The notes beneath the pieces are model-generated. The model had not been told where the DNA came from. It saw only the letters and a program-made list of their open reading frames with translations, and ran no database searches. A stretch of 64,000 bases of DNA. Source: Brachypterus glaber (taxonomy: Eukaryota > Arthropoda > Insecta > Coleoptera > Kateretidae). Where the stretch lies: contig OY294046.1 of the NCBI GenBank assembly GCA_958510825.1, forward strand, positions 4,464,001 through 4,528,000. Direction: 5' to 3'. The translations under genes were made by a program, and so were the position numbers. Shown here piece after piece: positions 36,100 to 46,984 of this stretch (position 1 is its first letter; the number at the start of each line of letters is the position of its first letter).

Positions 36100-37340
36100 C
36101 CCTAGTAGAAATTTAACGTTAAATTAACGTTTTTCTAATGTTAGAGAACTGTATAAAAGTACGTTATAAAATATGTGCAAATGTCCCGCTTTTTAACGTT
36201 AGAATCAAACGTTAGTTACAAACGTTAATCTAACGTTAGATTTTTAAGTTAGAAATACGTTATAAGTACGTTTACTTTCTAACTTTCGGAGGGGGCGTGG
36301 CCAACTAGGAAATTTCTACCTGGAGCATAAAATGACATCTGGAGACAAATTTATTCATATAAATAAATCTTAATATACAGGGTGATCCATAACTGGCATG
36401 CCAAAATTTAAGAGGTGATTCTAGATCCAAAAATATAAAAAAAGTTCCTATAAAGGTTGGTCCGGAAATGAGCCCTAAGGGATCTAGGGCCCTTTAAAAT
36501 TGTAATAAAAATAAGGTTTTTAATTAATAACTCGGGTACCGTTTAAGCTAGAGCGGCGAGCTTTTGCATGTATACTAGTATTAATAAAGGCAATAAGTTT
36601 ATGTTAATTTATTTTTTTAATTTATCCAGAGGCGTGCCCAGACGGACAAAATATATGAGGCTTAAAAAATTTTTGCCCCAAACTTTTCTATCTGTATGTT
36701 TTTTGGATTTGTTGTAAAAAATATAGATTTCTAGAGTAAAAATACATATAAAATATCATATAGTGTAACACTGTAGGAGCAACCGTTATCAAAAAAAATG
36801 CAATTAAGAGGAAGTAACATTTTGTGCCACCAAAAACGTTACTTTTTAAAAGGCTATAATACTTTTTTGCTCAGTTTTAAATGAAGAATCACCCTGAAGC
36901 ATTAATATTTTATTGGTGCTTTTTTTTGTTCCCCATTCAATACGTCATCTTCGAAGGGCCGTAGCTCCCTTAGGGCTAATTTCCGGACCAACCTTTATAG
37001 AAACTTTTTTTCATATTTTTGGATGTAGAATCACCTCTTAAATTTCGGTACGCGAGTTCTGGAACAGGCTGTATTTTAGCAATCATAATGTTTTTAAACA
37101 TTATTTCGTTACATTTATTTATAAAATAGCCATCTTTTTAGGTGGCCCTAAATATTTTTCGTGTAATATGCTGTTATACTTCGATAAATACGTTTACCTC
37201 TCAGAAAAACTTTATATTTAGTTAGTTAATATTTATTTATACATTCAGAATCTTAAAATATTTGTTGAGTACAGCGTTGCCAGACTTACTATAATTTTGA
37301 CTTTTGCGGGATATTTTTTTAAACTTATGGAAATAATAAA
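36100..37340 (-). mobile_element. Family A copy, reverse, split by a family H insertion
   Basis: Begins CCCTAGTAGAAATTTAACG and resumes after the insertion at TTTTAGCAATCATAATG, through CAGCGTTGCCAGACTTAC. It ends near AACTTATGGAAATAATAA without the left CCCTGG end. Confidence 0.85.
36376..37074 (+). mobile_element. Family H element, copy 2
   Basis: CAGGGTGATCCATAACTGGC to GTTCTGGAACAGGCTG, with TA on both sides. The uninterrupted family A copies read CTTAATATATTTTAGC here, so the insertion duplicated TA. It is closely similar to 18280-19015, with an internal deletion near 36850. Confidence 0.9.
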
Positions 37341-37369
37341 TATAAAATTATATTGTAATTTAATATATT

Positions 37370-37687
37370 ATCTATAAAGAAATTGCACTGCTCTACTACA
37401 CAATTTTCACAATCAATGAGAAAATCCCTACCAAAATGTCATATAGCTGCTATTTCACGCTTTTTTGCGATCATCAGTGAGCATATATTGGTATGGTGGC
37501 TTTCGCACTGACTGTTAAAAATTTTAAATACTTATTAAAAATAAGTATAACTGTATCAAGAGCGTACAAATTGGTGGCGCTATCTAATGTTTGCACAAAA
37601 GTACTACACATTAGATGTTGGCAGACCTGTAATCTGATGAGAATTATCTATATCTAGATACACAGGCAATTCAATTTCTTTATAGAT
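37370..37687. mobile_element. Possible short TIR element, 318 bp
   Basis: ATCTATAAAGAAATTG at the left and CAATTTCTTTATAGAT at the right are 16-bp inverted repeats. The interior contains GGTGGCGCTATCTAATG. No independent second copy was seen. Confidence 0.4.
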
Positions 37688-37772
37688 TTTAATAGTTTGT
37701 CGTCTATAAGGCACTAAACTTTATTTTCATTAATATATTATGTTTATAATAGACAAATATTTGATTGCTAAA

Positions 37773-38367
37773 CTCCGCGCATTATCTATCTGAGTTGATG
37801 GTCATTTGTTTCTTGTTATTTGGTTGGCAGAATATATTTAGTTCCTTATGTAAGGTTTTCATCTTGTTTAAAATTTATTGTCAATCAAGACATTATTTTG
37901 ACATTTATAAAAAAATTCAAATAATTTGCTTTAGCAAGAAGAAATAACAAGAAAAGGGCATAAAAAGAAACCTAAAGCATCAATCTATAAACATTTTGTT
38001 TAAATGAAGTAATATAATGCAGTGCTCTATAAATTTTTAAAGTAAACACTATAACAGAGAATTTATTGGTTTGGACTTTGGTTAAAATAATACTGGTCCG
38101 TAATTTTATTCAGGTAATGTTAAATTTAAGTTTATAATAGCACTTTATGAATAAAAACTTACTTTTATTATAATTTTGAACAAAGTTTTACTTTTTAAAC
38201 AGATTTTGTTATTATTTGTAAGACGTAAAATGACAGTTAATTTAACCTAAATGTTAAAAATTATCAAAAGCACAATGGGCTACAAAAATATTACTAAAAG
38301 TCATTTTTAAACCACTAATCATAGCTTCCTTGATCCAATTTGTTACTCAGATAGATAATGCGCCGAG
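37773..38367. mobile_element. TIR element, 0.6 kb
   Basis: CTCCGCGCATTATCTATCTG and its inverse CAGATAGATAATGCGCCGAG bound an AT-rich interior without coding capacity. Confidence 0.6.
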
Positions 38368-38489
38368 TATAGATACATTATATTCAAGAACGATAGCGTA
38401 TATAATATTACTGTCTGTTTAATCAAGAAGAACAAAATCTTTTAGTGTTTTTATTTTATTTTTTGAGAATTTTCAAACTTTTTACGGAT

Positions 38490-39150
38490 AATTATCAAAC
38501 CACATAGCTGTCTGAAATTAGTATTTTCTACTATAGATTACGTAATGGGAATTTAAAAAATATTTAAAGTTAGAATAAGGTTAGAAAAAGGTTAGGTAAC
38601 TAACGATAGATTTATGTATTGTATAATTTTTTTCTCAAACGTTAGTTTTGAAGGTTAGATTTTTATATTTTATAACGTTTTTGTATAACGTTTGAAGTAG
38701 TAGTAGTAGTAGTAAATTTTTGGGTTGGCCAAAGCCGGACAACTAGGCCATTTCTGGCCCTTTTTGTCACCCCAGGCAATCCCAGCCATTTACTAATTTG
38801 AGTCCTCCTTGAACCTGCCCGTCCTTTCAATAAAGGTCAGGATATTGGCCCAGGGGAGATCTCTTAGTTCCTCTTGGTTGAGTCTTTGAGTTTCAAAGAC
38901 TTGCAACCTGATCCTGTCGTATCTGACACACTCGGCTAAGTAATGAGAGGATGTTTCATCCTCTCCGCACTCTGGGCATAGCGGACTCTCTAGAATCCGC
39001 ATTGTTGCCAGGTGCTTCCTTAGCTTGCAGTGGCCCGTGAGGACCCCTACAAGTTGTCTGAGTGAAGTTCTTCCTTTTTCCAGCAACCAGTCGGTTTGAT
39101 TTGCTTGATAACGTTTGAAACTAAACATAAAAATGTTGGAATATTCCAAT
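38490..39150 (-). mobile_element. Family A fragment split by a LINE insertion
   Basis: Resumes the family A left arm in reverse (CATAGCTGTCTGAAATTAG...TATAACGTTTGAA). It is interrupted at 38697-39107 and continues as ATAACGTTTGAAACTAAACA. It lacks the terminal CCAGGG. Confidence 0.8.
38697..39107 (-). pseudogene. 5'-truncated I-clade-like LINE 3' end with TAC tail
   Basis: Minus-strand translation gives LVGVLTGHCKLRKHLATM followed by a CX2CX7HX4C knuckle (CPECGEDETSSHYLAEC) and a Leu-rich tail ending FIERTGRFKEDS. This is the same C-terminal region as at 1728-2455. The element ends in (TAC)6, read as GTAGTAGTA on the plus strand. Both sides carry the 12-bp duplication ATAACGTTTGAA (38685-38696 and 39108-39119), a textbook target-primed insertion. 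Only 411 bp were inserted, so it was truncated on arrival. The frame is open across about 110 codons, suggesting a recent event. Confidence 0.9.
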
Positions 39151-39679
39151 GCAATAAAAATTAAGTGAAACTTAAAACTTCACTTTAAAAATACTACTTA
39201 CAACTGCGAAGAGTATACTATAGAAGTCGAAGCAATATATATTTTCAAGGGTTATTTAAATATGAATTTAATACCGTTTATCCTGCGTTAAGCCAAGTTT
39301 TTAATTTTCCTTCTCTAAAAATGTTTTTCTGCGGTTGGAAAATTCTCGGAAAATATATCAGAGTTTACCAGAAGAGCAAAGATACGCTGCGTGAGAGTCT
39401 CTCATTGAGATAGTTGTTTGGTTAGGGGAGAAATCCCTCCGTGATACAAAGGGAATCCCTATTAGAGTATCAGACTAGACTAGACACCCTAGACACCCTA
39501 GACTAGGATTTCATAGAACTACATTAATTAAGAACTTAAAAATGTAATGCTAAAATATCGTTTTAGCCCCTAATAGCACTTATCAGTTGCCTGAAACACG
39601 TTGTTGGCCCTACTGGCTGACGGTATATCGTTGTGGTGCCATTAAGGTGTCGTTAAGGTGCCTTCCCCTTGTTGAGGTC
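39151..39679. other. Gene-free stretch
   Basis: Contains a short direct repeat (CTAGACACCCTAGACACC, about 39482). No gene. Confidence 0.4.
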
Positions 39680-39823
39680 CGTTACGTAGCCGTAAAAGTG
39701 CCATTAAAGAGCCTCCAAAAAGGCAAAGTCCAAACTAATATTTTGGAAAAAGCCCGTTATAACGATAATTATAATGGGTCCCTTACTTTGCCTTTTTGGA
39801 GGCTCTTTTACGGCTACGTAACG
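39680..39823. repeat. Palindrome, 144 bp
   Basis: CGTTACGTAGCCGTAAAAG and AGAGCCTCCAAAAAGGCAAAG are inverted at the right (CTTTGCCTTTTTGGAGGCTC, TTTTACGGCTACGTAACG). The loop contains CGTTATAACG. Confidence 0.7.
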
Positions 39824-39832
39824 AAACACAAT

Positions 39833-41190
39833 ACACTGCCCAGTATAAGAGCTTTCCCATTTTACATCTCTAAAATAGATTTTTTATTATTAGATTTAAT
39901 TTTATCAACCTTAAAAATATTTCAATTTTCACAAAAACTGCCCCCAAATTAAAAAAAAGTTATTATAAGTATCAGTTTTAGCGACCTCAAAAACCCCGAT
40001 ATATAATTTTTCAAGAAAACTACCCCCTGCCCCTCAAGGAGTGGAGTAATAATTTTTTTATTATCAGATTCACTTTCAGCAACCTGAAAAACCCCAATAC
40101 ACCAATTTTAACGAAAACTACCCCCCGTCCCTTTGGGGGGAAGCTAGAATTTTTTTATAATCAGATATATACCCCAATATATCGACACTCCCATCCAACA
40201 AGGATGTAACTCAAGTTAGACCCATTTTGAGTTATACTCATAGGTAAACGCCTTGAAAAAAGATACACATGGTGGTACTACTTAAATGTCTCCACAGGCC
40301 AATTTAACCAAAAGTTTACCTAAAAACACTAAAGTAAAAAATTCTAAACTTGAATATTATCATAAATAAAAAATAAATACTTATACAGTTAAATAGAGAA
40401 TTTTATAAGCTTTCAAATGATGTATACGTGGCTACCTTTTCCACTTCAATCATTTCCCACCCTTAAATACAAAAATTTTTTTTTTATAAATTTAGCTGTC
40501 GTGAAAAATGACAATATATGAGTTACGTCTTTGTTGCTTGGGGGTATCGATATAATTTTTCACGAAAACTACCCCCCACCCCTCAGGGGTGGATTTAGAT
40601 TTTTTTTATTATCAGATTCACTTTCAAAAACCTCAAAAACCCCAATATACCAGTTTTCACAAAACCTACCCCCCACCCCTCGGGGGGTGAAATTAGAAAA
40701 AAGTTACCCCAAAAGCCCCTTATATACCAATTTTGAGGAAAATATTGAAAATATTTCAAAATATTTACCCCTTCACCTCCTTGGGGGTGGAGTTAAATTT
40801 TTTTTATTATTATTCAATTTCAGCAACCTCAAAAATCCCTATAATATATATTGCTATATTATAGCAATTTTCAAATTTTTCTAAAAAAAAATGTATTTTT
40901 GCCCATTTGCCCCTCTTGCCGCACCCCAATGTTCACCAAAAACAATCCCGAGCGAGAACTTTTGGTAACATACTTGTATGCCAAATTTCAAGTCTCTAAC
41001 CTAAAGCGTTCTTAAGTTATCGTGCCCACAAGATTTCCCGGACAGACCGATCGACCGACCGACCGATCGAAATTTTTTTTTTGCTTGAAATTGATTTATA
41101 TCGACATAAAACGTCATAAAACGCAAAAATACGCAAAAAAAAATTTTGAAAATTTTTGCAAGGCTTTCCGAAATTTTGAAATTATCATAT
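39833..41190 (+). mobile_element. Family F copy, plus orientation
   Basis: The 5' end ACACTGCCCAGTATAAGAGC opens the copy. Periodic units of about 95-110 bp follow, each with CAGATTCACTTTCAGCAACC, CAAAAACCCC, AATATACCA, TTTTCACGAAAACTACCCCC and a CCACCCCTCAGGGGTGG-type hairpin. The 3' part has TTCTTAAGTTATCGTGCCC and GACCGATCGACCGACCG. A 371-bp element interrupts it at 40181-40551. Confidence 0.75.
40181..40551. mobile_element. TIR element inside family F
   Basis: ATCGACACTCCCATCCAACA at the left and the inverse of TTGTTGCTTGGGGGTATCGAT at the right, about 32 bp with mismatches, are flanked by TATA-type sequence. The remaining family F reads across it (CCCCAATA | ATTTTTCACG). Confidence 0.65.
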
Positions 41191-42254
41191 GAAGATATGT
41201 AGGTACCGACTACGATTTTAGACTTCTTTGTTCAATAAAAAAAAAAACGTTTGTGAAGCGGTATATATGATTGGACAGAAATAAACACGTGGTCAGAAAT
41301 GTTGAATAATTGGTTGATAAAAACGTTAAAAAATAATCACTAAAAGACAACAAAAACTGTCGCCTCCAAGATTTTTTCTCATCATATCAAAAATTATTTT
41401 CAGAGAGAATTCTCTTTTAACTTAAACGTCCGATTTTGCTAAAATTTGGTTTGGACTTTTTTCAAATTCAAAATGGCGAATTAAATATGGCGCATCGTCA
41501 AATTGAAACAAAATTGAGCATCACTCATTTTAAATTTTTAATTTTCAATAATGTTTTCGGTTTTAGCAACCTGTAAACCCTTCATAAAATTTTGCCACCA
41601 TATTGGATCCGCCATTTTGAATTTTTAATTTTTAATAGCTTGTTCGGTTTTAGCAACCTAAAAACTCCTAGACACCAGTTTTTACGAAAATACAGCTAAA
41701 AAGCTAATTTGGGCCGCGGAAAAGCGAATTTTGGCCGCGGAAAAGCCTCTTCTGGTGCGGTAGTTTGAAAACGTTACGTCATAGAATGAAACTGAAGGCA
41801 GTTTTCGAATTATAACTACGCGTTTATATAAAAAATTCGAAAAGCTTTCAAAAAGTTTTTAAATACAGCACAAAAATAAGGAAAACCAACAGCTCTTTGT
41901 TTGTTTACATTTGAGCGCGTGTATATTTCACACTGCAGAATCCTAACTTAGATCTCTCGTGTCTACATATTTATAAAATCCAAAATTCATTTACAAATAA
42001 ATTTATATAAAAGTAAATTTAAGGTAGTTAGTGTCTTACCTTTTATTTAAATCCGCTGAAAATCAAAAACAAAAACAACCAAAGTAACACTTTTCAAACA
42101 AACACCATAGAAGACCACCAAAACAACAATGTCACTAACAAATATCACAAAAAATCGTCTCAAGCATCAATCAACATGCAATTAAAAATTTAATTCAAGG
42201 TATCGCGAATAAACAAAAACAATATAATCAAAGCACCCCTCAAACCTGTATCAG
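41191..42254. other. Gene-free stretch
   Basis: Two copies of TTTGGCCGCGGAAAAGC-like words occur at 41708-41748. 41420-41650 shares CCATATTGGATCCGCCATTTTG words with 5367-5610. No reading frame of note. Confidence 0.4.
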
Positions 42255-42380
42255 AGCAAGTTTGAAGAACGCGTGTTCGGCGCGAACTGTGAGCGCGACG
42301 CTGGACGTAGGGACGCTCACCCTATTGTAGAGACGCGCTGCTCCCCCTCTTGAAATTAAATTCGCTTCATCGTACCCGAC
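42255..42380. promoter_or_regulatory. CpG-dense patch, possible promoter
   Basis: In a strongly AT-rich background, this roughly 100-bp patch contains many CG dinucleotides (AACGCGTGTTCGGCGCGAAC, GAGCGCGACGCTGGACG). On the minus strand a donor-like AAAAGGTAAGAC follows about 200 bp downstream (about 42040). That would fit a first non-coding exon of a minus-strand transcript, but no coding exon was found beyond it. Confidence 0.2.
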
Positions 42381-43257
42381 GCATCTATAATATCATAAGT
42401 AAATGCTAGAAAAAGGATATCTATATCGTCGGCTTACAAGTAAAGAGCACCAAGTCGAAAAACATGGTTTTGAGATACTGACAAATTTAACTTTCATTGA
42501 TGTTTTTTAATTTTTGTAATAATTGTTTTTGTAAAAAAACTTACGTAAATCGCAATGGCATGTTTGGACATAATAATGTCCCATTTGCAGTTAAATAAAG
42601 AAAAATTTAAGTAGTTTAATTCAACTAAATTGAAAAAAAGACATCGACTTAATGCCTTTTACTTGTAGGCCCACGACGTCGGCTTACAAGTAAAGAGCAC
42701 TAAGTCAATAAAATAATATTAAAAACAAGTATTTAAAGTTAAAACCCTTCTATTAATTAAACTTAATGTATAACTATAAAGTAGAAAACAATATGTTTAC
42801 ATACATTTTCAAAAACTAGATTTTTAAAAGAAGGGTTTGGACTTTTTGATTGTTTAAAGAACTTGTCCAAAATTATTAATAATAATTAATTAATATTAAT
42901 TATATGAAACTGCTTACTATGTCAGAACTAAGACAGTTTTCAGAGGCCATCGGCTGTGCCGGCAAAGAAGCATCTCCTAAAGTCAATAATTATAATAAAA
43001 CACTTCAAGGTACAATTCTAAGGGCTGTTTTCCGAACTTGTGGCGAACTTTAGTTTTTTTTTATATTCTTGTTATTTATGTAGTAACCAAGGATTTAAGA
43101 GCAAAATTTAAAAAAATCTATCGGTTAGTTTTTTTATTTAGATTTTTTTTATAAAAATCTGCACCTATTTAATTATTTGTCTATATATCGGCTATTTCTA
43201 ATAATAATAAAAATATTATTATAAATAAAACAAAGATTGCTTAATTTTCTACAAAAA

Positions 43258-44479
43258 AGTAAATACCATTTTTTAAATCTTTTGCCGTTTTGTCAAAATA
43301 CGCCATTAACCCGGCGTCTGACAGGTGGATTAGTTTTACAAGTAACGACAGGTGGGGTATAATAAACCCCAACAATAAATGGGACCGTTTTTGCTTTATT
43401 TAATAAATTTTATATAAAATGTAGTAAAATATTTGAGTTATACAATATATTAACCTAAAAATAATTTTAAAAATCTTAAATACATATATATATTTATTTT
43501 TAATCGGTTAACAAAAATAAATCAAATTTAAAAAACAAAAAATAGGAAACCTTTTTGTTTCCTATTAACTAAAAAAAATAACGTTTAAAATTGCCAAACA
43601 AAGATCTACATGAATAACATAAATTATAAACTTTTAAATATTATAGGTAGGGTTCAAAATAAATTACTTTAACTAATCGTAATATAACTGAAAAATACAG
43701 GAGAAACAGGAAGATAATAGTATATTACGCACCGAGTACGCGAACCTAGTTTTCAGTGCAAGAGAGTGCTTATTTTTTTATGAGGCGCAGCCGAGTAAAA
43801 AATCTCTCGAAGTCCACCGAAATAGTTTGCGTCGAGGTCCGTATACTATTTTTTCTACGACCTAAACATCCAAAAGACGCAAAAATTGTCTTAAAATATT
43901 AATTTGTCAATTTAAGGTTATGTGTTTCACGTTTACTCATTTTCTGACAGCAGATGTAAAATCAACTAATTTTCACTTTTCAACCATTGTCATAGGCAAT
44001 GGGTGGAAAATAGGCACTAACTACTAGCTAGGTTGTAGGAAAATAAATGTTACTTATTATGACACGTGGGGTGTCAGAAACCCCAGACGACTTCAAAAGG
44101 ACGTGGCCTCTAATGGTTCAATATTCATACTGCCGTTCATGCTACACTGTGCAAAGTAAAAAGCGATTGAAAGGTACTGAGGCGCTGTCTTCGCTTGGCG
44201 CGAAAATAAAATAGTTACGGAGTAATATTTGGACTCTGGGGTTTGTGACACCCCACGTGTCAGACGCCGGGTTAAAGTTTAAAGTAAAACAAAAAAGTTC
44301 ATCTTTATATTTATTAAAAATTATGTGTTTTAAGGTAATTTGACATTTTACAGTAAAATAAGCCTCCTTAGATCATTTTTAATAAAAATAAAGATGAATT
44401 TATACTTTTTTGTTTTATTTTAAACTTAAATCGCGTATTGTGACAAAACGGCAAAAGATTTTAAAAAATGGTATTTACT
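43258..44479. mobile_element. Palindromic element split by a TTAA insertion
   Basis: AGTAAATACCATTTTTTAAA...GCCGTTTTGTCA at the left is inverted at 44441-44479. Internal arms AAGTTCATCTTTATATTTAT / AAAATAAAGATGAATTTATA also pair. The element is interrupted at 43310-44271. Confidence 0.75.
43310..44271. mobile_element. piggyBac-like non-autonomous element, 962 bp
   Basis: Bounded by TTAA on both sides (43306-43309, 44272-44275). Terminal inverted repeats CCCGGCGTCTGACAGGTGG and, inverted, CCACGTGTCAGACGCCGGG match at 18 of 19 positions. TTAA target duplication with a CCC start is the piggyBac hallmark. The interior has no transposase. Internal echoes of the end (GACACGTGGGGTGTCAG at about 44060) are present. 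Confidence 0.85.
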
Positions 44480-44492
44480 TTTTTTGGGGAAG

Positions 44493-45974
44493 TTCTAAAA
44501 TACTGAACACAATATTCAGCTGAACGTTCAGCGCATGCGCATATCAGTCCCGCAAATCACGGGTGCGTTCCAAAACAACGTATACGGCGGATTTAAAACA
44601 ATAATTTAAAACCAAACTTAAAAAGAGTTATTTTTGGTCAATCACAAGTAAATATAGGTTAAGCTTGGCTAGTTTAACATACGGGGTATAATAATTTCAC
44701 TAAACAATAAAGATGTTGAGTGTCTGAAAAAAATAATTTATTTTATTTTAAATGTTCTTTATATTTGAACTTTAACCCCCTACAGACAAAGTGTATTTTT
44801 TCCTGCTCTCCACCATAATATACAGGGTGTATTCATTTAACTCAACGCTAAAAAATCAAGCTGAATGCATGAAAAAATAGTAAAATTTTGGTTATCGCTA
44901 CAAAACTTAAAATCTTATTTGGTTTTACCATTTTCTACAATATATTTTTATTTCAGCTCTCCGCGATAATATACGGGGTGTATACATTAAGCTGAACGAT
45001 AAAAAACAACCTGAACGCCTGAAAAGAATAGTAAAATTTTGTCTATCGCCACAAAACTTAAAATCTTATTTGGTTTTATCATTTTCTACAATATATTTTT
45101 ATTTCAGCTCTCCGCGACAATATACGGGGTGTATACATTAAACTGAACGATAAAAAAACAACCTGAACGCCTGAAAAAAATAGTAAAATCTTGTCTATCG
45201 CTACAAAACTTAAATAAAGTCCAAACCAAATAACATTTTATGTTTTCTAGCGATAAACAAAATTTTACTATTTTTTTAGGCGTTCAGGTTGTTTTTTTTA
45301 TCTTTTAGTTTAATGTATACACCCCGTATATTATCCCGGAGAGCTGAAATAAAAATATATTGTAGAAAATGTTAAAATCAAATAAGATTTTAAGTTTTGA
45401 TGTGATAGACAAAATTTTACTATTTTTTTCAGGCATTCAGGATGTTTTTTTATCGTTCAGTTTAATGTATACACCCCGTATATTATCGCGGAGAGCTGAA
45501 ATAAAAATATATTGTAGAAAATGGTAAAACCAAATAAGATTTTAGGTTTTGTAGCGATAAACAAAATGTTATTTTTTTTTTCAGGCGTTCAGGTTGTTTT
45601 TTTATCGTTCAGTTTAATGTATACGCCCCGTATATTATCGCGGAGAGCTGAAATAAAAATATATTGAAAAAATACACTTTGTCTGTAGGGGGTTAAAGTT
45701 CAAATATAAAGAACATTTAAAATAAAATAAATTATTTTTTTCAGATACTCAACATCTTTATTGTTTAGTGAAATTATTATACCCCGTATGTAAAACTAGC
45801 CAAGCTTAACCTATATTTACTTGTGATTGACCAAAAATAACTCTTTTTATGTTTGGTTTTAAATTATTGTTTTAAATCCGCCGTATACGTTGTTTTGGAA
45901 CGCACCCGTGATTTGCGGGACTGATATGCGCATGCGCTGAACGTTCAGCTGAATATTGTGTTCAGTATTTTAGA
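44493..45974. mobile_element. Foldback element with inverted tandem arrays, 1.48 kb
   Basis: Outer arms CTAAAATACTGAACACAATA...CAGCGCATGCGCATATCAG are inverted at the right. Within the arms, units of about 150-160 bp, each with CTCTCCGCGATAATATACGG, GGTGTATACATTAA, CTGAACGATAAAAAACAACC and AAATTTTGTCTATCG, repeat about three times forward and three times inverted around a centre near 45215. No ORF. Confidence 0.85.
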
Positions 45975-46984
45975 TAGACCCCTTTTTTTGTAGAAAATTA
46001 AGCAGTCTTTATTTTATTTTTAATAATATTTTTATTACATATAATTATAAATAGCTGAGATATAGACAAATAATTAAATAGGTGCAGATTTTTATAAAAA
46101 AAATCTAAATTAAAAAAAAAAACTAACCGATAGATTTTTTTTAATTTTACTCTTAAATCGTTGGTTACTACATAAACAACAAGAATATAAATAAAAACTA
46201 AAATTTGCCACAAGTTCGGAAAACACCCCTCAGAAATGCACCGTGACTTTGAACTTAGTGTGAACGCTTCAAATTTAGTTTTGAAATATTATCTGATAAT
46301 AAAAAAAACAATGCAAATGAAAATTAAATTATTACCTACACATCGAAAGTACACGTAAAAAGCAGTCATTTTACAGGTAAAGCTCAGTTTCTCTGTTCTG
46401 TCTCTATTCCATCAACTTTAACATAGCAAAATTTGAATGCGAATCAGTACAATAAACAACGCGATATTGTATCATATAAATCATTCAAGCAATCATTTTT
46501 TTTATAAATTTACTCTTTTTTAGAAATAATAACCTCAAATAAACAATAATTATTTTTCATCTTACCTGAGTTTTTCGCTGGTGGCTGTTCATTCTTTTTT
46601 AACAAAGGAAATATTTTGGCACCCGGACTTCACATTTTAACTTAATTTTAGCTTGTAAAATACAAAAAGAAAAGTCCAAACACTACAAAAACGCTCATTT
46701 CGGCAAACAAACTAACGCTTAGTGCAGAAACATTTGAAATAATCTACAAGTAAGACGCACTAAGTGCACTAAGTGACAGTGCCTATTGCAAGATAAAATT
46801 TTAATTAAAATCAAATTGGTGCGTTTTGTATAGTGGGTAAGTAACTCTCTTAAGATTGGCAGTCCATCTAGAAGTTAGTTCAGTTTACCTGTACATAGAT
46901 CTTCAAAAATTAATTACAGTGCCATTAAAATCCCATTTTTGCAAAAAAGTGACTTAGTGCCTTTTACTTGTAAGCCGACGATAA

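Larger units (their letters stand above)
43022..46229. mobile_element. Outer foldback arms of the nest
   Basis: GGGCTGTTTTCCGAACTTGT (43022) is inverted at 46210-46229 (ACAAGTTCGGAAAACACCCC). The arms extend about 230-260 bp through ATTCTTGTTATTTATGTAGT, AATCTATCGGTTAG, AATCTGCACCTATTTAATTA and TGCTTAATTTTCTACAAAAA. Two further palindromic elements occupy the centre. Confidence 0.8.
42423..46983. mobile_element. Family C element(s) hosting a nest of insertions
   Basis: A first family C end is at 42423 (ATATCGTCGGCTTACAAG) and a mutated right end at about 42676 (TTTTACTTGTAGGCCCACGA). A second left end follows directly (CGTCGGCTTACAAGTAAAGA). The matching right half (GCAGAAACATTTGAAATAAT ... 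CTTGTAAGCCGACGAT) is at 46725-46983. Everything between is insertions. Compared with the intact 399-bp copy at 762-1160, the right half is well preserved. Confidence 0.75.
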
